64,000 nt of DNA from Paragorgia papillata (lineage: Eukaryota > Cnidaria > Anthozoa > Scleralcyonacea > Coralliidae): positions 372,001 through 436,000 of the forward strand of contig JAWNZC010000116.1 in NCBI GenBank assembly GCA_035771165.1, read 5' to 3'. Under the pieces are notes generated by a model. That model made no database searches. It was not told the DNA's origin and saw only the letters and a list, made by a program, of their open reading frames with translations. Of this stretch, positions 50,431-60,000 are shown piece after piece; the stretch's first letter is position 1; each line of letters starts with the position of its first letter. A program made the position numbers and the translations under genes.

Positions 50431-52190
50431 TTAAACATTCCGGTAGATCATTTATGTAGATTAAGAAAAATAGTGGTCCCAAAATGGATCCTTGTGGAAC
50501 ACCACATTTTAAGCCACGTTCTGATGAAAGATAACCATTAACTTGACATTTCTGGCAACGTTCTGATAAATATGATTTAAGTAGCAAAAGAGCACTGCCT
50601 TTGATACCGTAGAGTTCCATTTTGTCTAACAGAATTTGGTGATCAATGGTATCAAAGGCTTTTTTCAGATCTATTAAAACAACCAAATTAAATGATTTTC
50701 TGTCCATGTTTACATACCAGTTGTTGGTACAGTCTAGAAGAGCAGTAGCAGTAGAATGGTACTTTCGAAAGCCAAACTGATGCTCAGAAAGTAGTTTATT
50801 TTTTGTCAAATATTCATACAACTGTGTGTATATAATATGTTCCATGACCTTGCTTATGGCAGGCAGAACAGATATAGGTCGGTAATTGCCTGGTAAGTTC
50901 CGCTTGCCATTTTTAAAAACTGGTGTTACTCCTGCTATTTTCCAATCATTTGGAAACATGCATAGAGTAATGGATTGGTTGAATATAAATGTAAGGGGAC
51001 TTGAAATTATTGGCGCAGCAATTTTAATTTTCTTACTTGAAATGTTGTCTATGCCAGTAGCTTTTGCGCTGGGCAGCTGACAGAGGAGATGATAGATGTT
51101 ATTGACAGTGACTGCTTCAAATGCAGCAAACTCAGATTTACTTTTCTGTACATACTGTTGGAAATTAGAATTACAAGTTCTAATTTCTTGAGCTAGATTT
51201 GGTTCAATTTCAGAAAAAAATTTATTAAAGCCTTCTGCAATCTCACTGGTACTTGTCAGATTTTTGTCATTTATAATTAACTCATTCACCTTGGACTCTT
51301 GGAGTGTTTACTTTGTTTGCCAAGTAAACTGTTAATTGTTTTCCATGCACTTTTTGGATTCTGTCTTTCACTTGTAATTTTATTAGAATAATAATTTTTT
51401 TTAGCTTGTCTTAATTGCATGTTTGTATCATTCCTTATTCTTTTATAGTTTTCCCAGTCAGTTTCTAGTTTAGTAATGATGGCTTTTCTTTTTAATTTAT
51501 CTCTTGTATCAATCATTTCTTTAATATTACTAGTAATCCATGGAGTTGATTTTGATTTAATTTTTTTCTTTTGAAGTGGAGCATGTTTATTAAGAACTTG
51601 AAGAAACAATTCTTTCCAAATGTCCCACATACTATTTGGATTGTCGGCAAAGAAATAAATATTTTCCCACAATTGCTGTGATAAGTCATTAAGAAATTTT
51701 TGTTCATTGAAATTTTTCATATTTCTGATTTCAGAAATATTTTCTACATTTTTACGAGTAGTTATATTAATTTTTCTGATGGCATAAATCAGGCTGTGAT
51801 CACTGATTCCAGTGTGGATAACACCAGACTTGCATATTCTTTCTGGTTTATTTGTGATGAAATGATCAATTAAGGTAGTAGACGTCATAGTTATTCGTGT
51901 AGCCTCAGTAATTAATTGTGATAATTGATACATTTCAAGTAGGGATTTTAGTTTTATGTGTCTCAATTTCCCGGGTGGGGAACGTGGGCCCTGGGAACGA
52001 GATTGATACCGACCGAAAGTTGGCAGAACTTTGAGGTTTTCCTGTTTTGAATTTGATTGGTTTCTGGGTTTTGAACAACCAATAGGAAATTAAAAGAACT
52101 AATAGTCAAACACCTATCAAATTCAAAGCAGGAAGTTGTTCGACGAACTTCGTCAAATGAATTGGTAAGGAAATGAATTGCAACAATATT

Positions 52191-52660
52191 TTAACTCATT
52201 CTTTCTTCGAGGGCTTCCCCAGAGGTGAATAAAATCGTCTGGCATTAGCCAGAATAAAATACTAATGACCGATTCGGAAGGAAAGAGAAAAGGGCTCGCT
52301 TCCGCCAACAAACATCCGTCAGCGGTTCCGGAAATCAATTAGGCGGGATCATTGGCCGGACGGGAAAAGGAGTCAACGGACAAAATACCCCGGAATTTTC
52401 ACAAACCGGAAGTACATGGAAGAAAATAGTCGAAACCAAGATTAACTCATTCCTGCCTGTCCGAGGGCTTCACCAGAGGTGAATAAAATCGTCTGGCGTT
52501 AGCCAAAATAAAATACTAAAGACCAATTCGGACAGGAAAGAGTTAGAGAGATAGTTTATAACTCATTCCTGTCTGAGGGCTTCCCCAGAGGTGAATAAAA
52601 TCGTCTGGCGTTTATAGCCAGAATAAAATACTAAAGACCAATTCGGACAGGAAAGAGTTA
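52191..52660. repeat. Three ~100-bp MITE-like copies (TTAACTCATTCC...)
   Basis: 52191-52287, 52443-52545 and 52559-52660 each run from TAACTCATTCCTGTCNGAGG to TCGGACAGGAAAGAGTTA with a core CGTCTGGCGTTAGCCAGAAT. Each has inverted ends. The core CTGGCTAACGCCAGA also occurs at about 11652 and 40393. Confidence 0.8.
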
Positions 52661-52664
52661 AAAT

Positions 52665-54235
52665 ATTAAATATGCAGAGTCTCAGCTAGGAGACGAGCAT
52701 ACGAGGATGGGAGAGGAGTCCGACCCAAAGAACGTCTGCGAAGGAGGCTATTAAAGTCTCAGCGATTAGAACAATATCTCATCTTATTTACTTTGCGGTT
52801 TAACATTCACCGTTTACACATTCTGAGCGTCAATCGATTTTCTGCGGCCGGATGTTCTAATTATCAACATTTTCTATTTAATATACTACACTTATTAGTT
52901 AATACACCACATGACATTAGCGTTTATTGTCAATACCAATGTACACTGCAATGTAATTTCGTATATTTCAACCGAGACTCTATAGACCTCTTGCAGATGA
53001 CGTTCAACAGAGCAAATATAAATGAATGAAAATTCTATAGTTTATAAGCATTTGTCCTCCATCAAGCCTCAAGGGAATAAGTGCAAGTGGTCTATAGTTC
53101 GTCAGTTGTTTTTAACACAATAATATATCTTGCCGAAGACTTCACCAGAACCTTCGCAGCGTGAATGGAAGAAAATGAAATGACGCAACGAACGACCTTG
53201 TCGACTACGATTGTTTGACATTCGTGATAATTAAAGTGATAGTTTAATTGAGTGTTTTTACCTGCGGTATATCCAGGTGAACGATGGTCCTGCTAAATGC
53301 AAAGAGCTTTTCAATTTAATATACGCAAGTGCTTGTCTTGTGATGATAGTCACTGACCCTGTTTGGGAATTCCCGGGCCAATCAATAGGCTAATCAATAT
53401 CATTTGGACTTTGGACTTTGGACGACATGCAAAATTTGTGTCATACATGCGATGGTAAATTTTGAAACATTTATTCTAGCTTATATTGCATGCATGCATA
53501 TGTCTTGAAAACAACCAGATGTGTGGTTGTTTTCATGATTCTGATGACATTGTTGGACATCTTCATTTATTATTAAACTTTACAGCTGTCGTACTTCAGA
53601 TGCTAATTTAATATGTCGATGGATTTCCTTTACCTACTATTAAACTGAATTGCATCCGTTTCTCTCTGACGAAGGGCCTTCGCTCGAAACGTTAGATTCC
53701 TACGTTCTCTGTTTCGGCAGTATATCTAACCTATTAGTTACTATATTTCGATTGTTGTTTCAACACTGCCCACGCAGCACGCTACTTTTATTTCACTATT
53801 TGCATTATTATCTGACTTCTCACATTGCTGTAACAAAGTCATTTAAATATTAGTCAAATTTTGTGAGCTATTATTGCTGTTAATTTAATTGACCTTCTAA
53901 ACTTTACTACAATATACTACCATACAGTAGCTATTTAGCGCACTGCCTCTAACAACTGAGGACCAGAGTTATTAAGAGAAAAAAAATCTCGTTCAGCCCA
54001 GAGTACAATGTGAGTGTTACTACTACAAAATTACATTTTTCTATAGGCATTAAATGCAGCAGATACATGCATGCCTGGGTGTGCCTATTTTTTCATGATG
54101 TTCACATGTACAGGCTGTGTTGAAATCTAACCAAGATGAGGGGAAGGCAGAAAGAATTACAAAATCACAACTCACTTCTGTAAGACCATGCATTTTTGAA
54201 TGTGAAAAAGCATTGCGGCCATTACCGTATACATA
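52665..54235. other. Spacer, no gene seen
   Basis: AT-rich with no supported coding region. A hammerhead-like repeat copy lies at 53657-53800 (CTGACGAAGGGCCTTCGCTC then GAAACG), continuing into CAACACTGCCCACGCAGCAC as at 33668. Confidence 0.5.
53666..53693 (+). ncRNA. Hammerhead-like motif, best-conserved repeat copy
   Basis: CTGACGA, A, then GGGC-CTTC-GCTC (4 pairs with one G-U) and GAAACG. The same block recurs on the minus strand near 37525, 33540 and 39958. The arrangement fits the CUGANGA/stem II/GAAA core except for one extra A. Confidence 0.35.
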
Positions 54236-54417
54236 TTAGGTAGTGGTGGTGGTGGTAGCATGGTGCTGGTGGTAGTTGTGGTAGTGCATGGTAGTGGTGG
54301 CATGGTGGTGATAGTGGTGGTAGTGATGGTAACATAGTGGTAGTGGTGTCATATGGTGATGGTGGTAGTGGTAGCAGTGGTGGTAGTTGTGGTGGTGTAT
54401 GATAGTGGTGGTACCAG
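54236..54417 (+). repeat. GGT/AGT trinucleotide array
   Basis: Imperfect (GGTGGTAGT)n directly upstream of the dehydrogenase-like fragment. Confidence 0.9.
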
Positions 54418-54456
54418 TCTGGCTTTAAATGATATACTGTAGTGAACAAAACTGCC

Positions 54457-54840
54457 AATTCAAATATACTATTGAAACACCTCGACCTTGCATCCCTGAA
54501 ATCCATTCGTAAATTTGCCAAAGACATAAATCCGAACGAGCGTGGACTTCATGTATTGATCAATAATGCAGGAGATGGTGGGAGTGAATCACTTTGGCCA
54601 TTTTCTATTAACCAATCTTCTACTTGATTTGTTAAAGGCATCACCACCATCTAGAATAGTTGTGTCTTCATTAGCCCATGCTATGACTACTAATGAGATG
54701 AAATTCAACAACAACATCTGTGAGATTTTATTTGAAAAATACAACTCCTATGGTCAAAGCAAATTAGCCAATATTTTATTCACGAGAACTTAGCCAAATG
54801 GTTGGAAAAGGCTATGTTACAGTTAATTCCCCAGTTTAAT
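54457..54840 (+). pseudogene. Retinol-dehydrogenase-like SDR fragment, broken
   Basis: Encodes pieces of a classical/RDH11-14-type short-chain dehydrogenase: KHLDLASLKSIRKFAKDI, GLHVLINNAG (the NNAG motif), VGVNHFGHFLLTNLLLDLL, SRIVVSSLAH (the catalytic Ser region) and YGQSKLANILFTR (catalytic Tyr-x3-Lys). The stretch normally between NNAG and GVNH is deleted and the frame shifts there. A second shift follows ILFTR (TAG in frame), after which GYVTVNSP is readable. The Rossmann GxxxGxG start and the C-terminus are missing. Whether it is a processed copy or a gene remnant cannot be told. Confidence 0.8.
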
Positions 54841-55510
54841 CTTCATCGAGCTTGGTCACTATCAGAACTTTTTTATGAAACACATCATACTGTGGATTCA
54901 GGATTCTTATATAAAAATATAACTGGTTACCAGTAAAAGTTACAATAAACAAACTGGTTACAGTTACATAATATGCTGTTTTTGACCAGCCTCACTTGAC
55001 TTGTTAATGCATTGCACCTGCCTAGGATGTCTTAGGGTTCTCCCTTTGACCAGTAAAATGGTAAGAGTAAAACTATCAAGGGGTTGTTTTTGACTGACCC
55101 AAGCAAGAATGGGTTAAAGTTTTCAGATTGTCAAACAAACTTCTTTTTCTTAATCTCATTATTGTCAAAAGCCAAATTTGTGAGTTTGGAAATTCCTAAA
55201 CTTTGGCTGTGTTTTGAAATCAAAGAGAGAGAAAGTGCTATTGTTCTATTCTGAATAATGACAGCAGACGATGGTTGACGTAGAACGGTTCATATTCTTT
55301 TGTGTGGTAAGCAAGGTAACTTGTCATTCACCAAGAGTGGACAGTGTTTCTGTAAACAATGGCAAGGTTCTGTATCGCTCCAAAAGTTCACTAAAAACAG
55401 ATTAAAAAGATCCAGGCTGTTACACAGTACATACAACTTGTCTTGTAACAGCATTGACGTATTGTTGCGAGACAAGTTGCTCGAACCACTGCAGTGTGTA
55501 ACATGCTGTG
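54841..55510. other. Spacer, no gene seen
   Basis: At 55400-55505 a small inverted region (GTTACACAGTA...GTGTAACATGC with internal ACAAGTTG repeats) resembles the 8880-9070 repeat. Otherwise nothing is recognised. Confidence 0.4.
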
Positions 55511-55829
55511 CCAGACTGTAAAGTCTGGTCTGCGCGGGGAACACGTTCCCTGCGCAGAATTTTTCACCCGGATTTCTGTCCGCGCATTTTCAAGATTTGT
55601 CAAAGAATCCGCGCAGAATTTTTCTTATATCAACCCGTTACCCGCACATTTCTGACAAGAAGTAAAAAACTTTGTGAAATATGTTCGTGAATCTAACAAA
55701 ATGTAGTAGTTATAGTAGTTATAAAATCTCTTCTTTAACAACCAAGAATCCTAAAAATTTTCCCACACCGCACAAATTTTTTAAAGAAATTTACTGTTCC
55801 CCGCGCAAAAAAACAACTTTACAGTCTGG
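55511..55829. mobile_element. hAT-like MITE with CCAGACTGTAAAG ends
   Basis: CCAGACTGTAAAGT and its inverse CTTTACAGTCTGG, flanked by a perfect 8-bp duplication ATGCTGTG (55503-55510; 55830-55837). Interior has CTGCGCGGGGAAC / GTTCCCCGCGC and CCGCGCAGAATTTTTC repeats. Confidence 0.9.
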
Positions 55830-56258
55830 ATGCTGTGCAATGGTAGCAACCTCATACCCAGGGTCTTTGCAGGAGTGGTGGTGACTGGAGATACAGTAAG
55901 ACCACAATCAGAAATGGTGGCTGGCGAGGCTCGCAAAATATGGGCTGACCCGTATTAGCTGTGCATGCATAGAACGAATATCTTGCATGTAAACATCAAT
56001 ACACGGCCAACAACTCACTTGAGCCAGCACACACATGGACTGCAAACTGCCCCATGAAAGTGGCCAATTTTCTATGCGATTTCTGATCGTGACTGGGTGC
56101 AAGGTTGCAATTACAGTAGAAATCTGCCATAGCAAAAAGATGGTGGCTGTAAAATATACATCCTGCCAACTTTTCTGGTATATTGCTTCATTGTGCAAAT
56201 TCTAATCTGTGCAATGAGTTGCAGCAACTAAGTGTTTAAGAAATACCTAAATACTGTA

Positions 56259-56669
56259 TTATACTGACAGCCTGTAACTGTACCATTTTTCTTTGTATTT
56301 CTGTTGGTAGAACTCTAGTTCTTTTTTTTGTTTCTCAACATTGCTATCTAAACCAGGTATTTTGTCAAGGATTTCTCGACAAGACTGAATCTTCTCACGG
56401 AATGCAGCTACCTGTTAAAAGAGTGTACTATGATGTATATAATTGAGCACTTGACTTTACAGACTGAAAAGTGAAATGACAGACACTAAGTTGTTTATTA
56501 ATCTGCCCAGTAGTTCACCCATGAAACAGAATGACCGTAGAAATACCTTCCTTGTGACTTCTTGGGGATCATTAGTCTTTTCCAAGGACTTCAAAATGTC
56601 GTGAATAGCTGGCAAAAGGCTGAGTTCTTTCGTTAAATCAACTCCAGAACTCCCATCGTTGGCCGCCAT
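56259..56669 (-). CDS. MED9: Mediator complex subunit 9 (2 exons)
   Basis: Exons 56547-56669 and 56259-56411 (GT-AG, phase 0; 276 nt, 91 aa). Mediator links transcription factors to RNA polymerase II; MED9 belongs to the middle module. The protein reads MAANDGSSGVDLTKELSLLP, then AIHDILKSLEKTNDPQEV, AFREKIQSCREILDKIPGLD and a Gln/Lys/Glu coiled coil to KWYSYRLSV. This aligns with the MED9 core (FLPLVHNIIKCM..., KFQEMRKLISTMPGI). It lacks the Pro-rich N-terminal extension of human MED9 (146 aa). Start chosen at 56669 because AAAATGG is a strong context; an upstream in-frame ATG at 56723 would add 18 residues. Divergent from HAAO. Confidence 0.87.
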
Positions 56670-57052
56670 TTTGGTACACGGGTGGACCACGTGGTATTCC
56701 CGCGGGTTGGTCGCGACCGACACGAAAATAATCTGCTCGACGGGTTGCCCTAAAAAATCGTTTTAAATGCCAAACTTTGGATAATGTGAAATTCTACATA
56801 AAGTCAGAGTCATTACCTTCAAGTATAACATCGCATATGACATCACATTCGATGCTTAAAACCAATGTTTTAAGCAACCCGTCGAGGAACCGTGATAAAG
56901 CGTTTGCGGCATCTCTTTGTATGCTATATGGGGGTGGGGTGGGGGGGGGGGGGTGTGTGTGTTTATCTACGTTCATCTCGACGTTCATGCCTATATTTTA
57001 TTCTGTGCCTATATTAAAACTTCCAAGACGCAAGAAGTAGCTTTGAACACAA
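56670..57052. promoter_or_regulatory. Shared divergent upstream region of MED9 and HAAO
   Basis: 383 bp between the two start codons. It contains CCACGTGG (an E-box, about 56686), CCGCGGG, a TTGGTCGCGACCGA palindrome (about 56706), and a G run followed by (GT)n at about 56931-56961. No TATA box is obvious at either side. A bidirectional promoter is inferred from geometry only. Confidence 0.5.
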
Positions 57053-60000
57053 ATGTCTTCCGACAAGAATGCTTTGGAACTTGGAAGTCCAATTAACGTT
57101 TCCAGTTGGTTGAAAGAATATGAAGCTTCATTTCTGCCGCCAATTTGCAACAAGCTTATGTAAGTCACTTTTTAAAATCATTTATAGTCTATACCGTGTG
57201 ATGTAGAATTAACAATATTTACACTATGTGGACTTGAGCTAAGCGGTTTTACTTTTTAGACGGCATTGAACACTGCGTTCACACGAGTCCGGGTATAGAA
57301 AAAAAACCCGGTAAAATGTCGTTACGTTCACACGAATTCATCATAATTTAATAACGAGGCTTTGAAGGTGTTCTGTCCTGGTGTACAGTACTTCCAGTAT
57401 TTCAATGCTGTACTCTGTTTAATTAGCCATATCTCGTCAAAAGTAAATGGAATCGAGCTGCAATATTTATCCCACCAAAGTGTATAGTGCATATTTCTAG
57501 GTTTACAATTTTAGGAACTCTTCCTTATTGATCTAGACTAAAAGTACACTCGAGTGACCACGAATGACCACAAGTGACCACGAATGACCACAAGTAACCA
57601 TGAGTAACCACGAGTGACCACAAATGGCTATGGGTTATTACTTTGTGTTTCGCATACAAATATGCGTTAGGGTTAGGATTAGGGTAAGGATTGGGGTTGG
57701 GATCAGGGTTAGGATTAGGGTTAGGATTGGGGTTAGGGATCAGGGTTAGGATTAGGGTGTTTTCAGGGTCAGGGTCAAAGAACAACAAATTTGTGTGCAA
57801 AACACAAAGTAATAACCTGGCTATGAGTGACCACGAGTGGTATTTTCATGTATGATAATGTGATGTAATACCAATATATAGAACCAAATATTAATTATGA
57901 ATACCTACTAATATAAAGATCTGTGTACCAATACAGAGCCATAAACAGCACTATATAAACATACCAACAGTATACAGATCAATATATATAGCTCTGCATA
58001 GACTTATGCATGAATGCATTGTGGTCTATTCAGAGTAACAATTCGATTAAAAAGGTGTTTAACACCATGTGATAAATCTATTGTTATTAACACTTTTGAT
58101 AACAATGAGGAAACACAGACCAATTGGATAAGCATCACATTGCATTATTTTCTACGTAAGCTGTAGTCCACTAGTGCACACAAGCACACATGGCAGTTAT
58201 TTGCAGGTGGCATAGCAGTCTCAGCCAATTAATTAAGGAAGAAAAAATAGATTGAATACACAGCCAGAAACGCACATGTTGCAACAGGTTTGCAGCAAGC
58301 CTGCTACAACTTGTCATGAACAAGAGCTTCTGGATGCGTTCACATGCCTTGTTCCAGTTCTTCATGACAATTGATCTGCAACAGGTTGTTTGCAGGCTTG
58401 TTGCAAGTTGTTCTGATGACTTTGTGTTGTTTTTTTTACGCACAGGCACTTGTGGTCATTCGTGGTCACTCATGGTCATTCATGGTCACTTGTGTGTACT
58501 TTAATTTAGTCGAGACCCTCCTTATTGACATAATATTCTCCTATTTACACTGGCTATAGTTGTAATAATGTTATAATTGTTCAGACAGCATCCTATTAAG
58601 TTCTTAGCAGAAGCTAAATTCCAAAGTTGAGAAGACAAATAAAGTTTTCCATCGCTGAAAAATACAACAGCCGTTTGGTTACACACGTAAAAACGTGCAA
58701 GCTGTTACAGACCTGCAAGAAAGTTGTTACAAGGCTATTCAACAGGCTGTCACCATCATGTGTTCGCACTGGCTGTCCCAGTCTGTTAACATGTCTGTAA
58801 CACGTTGACAACTTGTAACAAGGCTGATGACTCCAACAGACTGATGACAAGTTGTTCCAACAACCTGTTACCGCTCTGCACTCAACAAGTTGTTAACAGG
58901 TTGATGCTAACAAGGTTGTAGCAGCTTCTTGAATGAACAGCATTGTTACAACCTGTTAACAGCCTTGCTACCGACCTGTTGCGAACACATCTTGTTGACA
59001 AGCTGTGAGATTTTACGTGTGTAGGAGCTGATAATTTAGGAATTGGTTACTAAAGTGGAGTGAAAAAGTACCGGATCTTATGTTCACACGCCGCTGCCAA
59101 GGGTTCCGTTTTCATCTCGCTCCGTTTTGGAAATCGTTTTCAAAATGCTCCACAATTTTGATCTGGTGCCACTGATGTGAATGCAACGGCATTTTGTGAC
59201 TTTTTAGCACCGTTTTCAACTCGCTCAGGGCTTGTGTGAACAGGGTCTGACCAATTGCATGCACTTCTTCAAACACTAGGTATGGTGCTGGTCAGTTGAA
59301 GATAATGTTTGTCGGTGGTCCAAATGCAAGAAAAGATTATCATATTGAAGAGGGTGAAGAGGTATGAATATATTTAAAATTCTTTGAATTTATAACCATT
59401 TGCATATAAATTGCATTCACTTGGATTTCATAGATTCAGTTCGTATCAGACTTGAACTGGATGTTGTTGCCTTTTGGCCTGGGAAGCCTTGGAACAAAGA
59501 GCACTCATTGTTCTACAATACTCATTGTTCTATGTAGCACAATGGCCAGTCCAAGCCTACTGTAGTTGTTATGTGGAAAACACTAAGGCCCCGGTAAAAG
59601 TATCTGGATTCACATTGTTTTTCATCCTCATGGGAATAAAAACAATGTAGTCCTTTTCGGGAGCAAAATTACGCGTGCGATTCGCACGTGCGTTTAAAAT
59701 GATCAATTATGGCACAGAAATATGAACCTAACTTTTATATTTCCTACACATCCGAAAAAGAAAGCTGCGTTGCTTGATATTCATTGTAAGACGTTATCTT
59801 TCGCTTTAACGCATTAGTTAAGTTGTAAAATGTAAAACGTACTTCGCTGTGAAAACTGTTACAGTCGCCTACGCTTAAAGACGATATACATTACATTGCA
59901 AAGACCTTCGTTGTGAGATATTGCGTTACGCTGTGAGACCTTGCGTTACGTTGTGAGACCTTCCGTTACGTTGTGACACCTTCCGTTACGTTGTGAGACC

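Larger units (their letters stand above)
47279..51951 (-). pseudogene. LINE ORF2 (endonuclease C-term + reverse transcriptase), broken
   Basis: Segments in order on the minus strand: 51286-51951 (end of endonuclease domain and linker), 50431-51289 (RT, with FRKYHSTATALLD, LIDLKKAFDTIDH, GVPQGSILGPLFFLIYINDL), then after the insertion 47725-48135 (LFADDTN catalytic box, KTLGVIIDQHLNWK), and 47279-47700 (C-terminal domain). There is a frameshift near 51288 and another near 47730, besides the 2.3-kb insertion between INDLPECL and the ADD box. Not functional. The family resembles CR1/L2 non-LTR elements by these motifs. Confidence 0.85.
47089..51957 (-). mobile_element. CR1/L2-group LINE, 5'-truncated, interrupted
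   Basis: The minus strand encodes the C-terminal part of an endonuclease (TTLIDHFITNKPERI, SGVIHTGISDHSLIYAI), the reverse transcriptase, and a C-terminal domain (LQNRAARIIADLP...SLWNSLPSNIRDSKSF). The 3' end is AT-rich, ending in (TCTA)n on the minus strand. The first part of the endonuclease is missing (5' truncation). It is interrupted by the DNA element 48136-50430. Confidence 0.88.
46713..52005 (+). mobile_element. MULE-like element with captured exon, split by a LINE
   Basis: Ends CAATCTCGTTCCCAGAGCCC and CTGGGAACGAGATTG, flanked by a perfect 9-bp duplication ATACCGACC (46704-46712; 52006-52014). Left portion 46713-47087, right portion about 51958-52005; the LINE (47089-51957) interrupts the right inverted repeat between CCCAGAGT and CTC. 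The native element would be only about 420 bp. Confidence 0.92.

Noticed and set aside
46403..52040. Outer inverted repeat CTGCCAACTTTCGGTCG around the nested cluster
   Set aside because: Arms are short and differ by an indel; the left arm lies outside the 9-bp duplication, so it cannot be tied to the nested elements with confidence.
57664..57771. True telomere or chromosome end
   Set aside because: Degenerate, short, and within an intron between inverted repeats.
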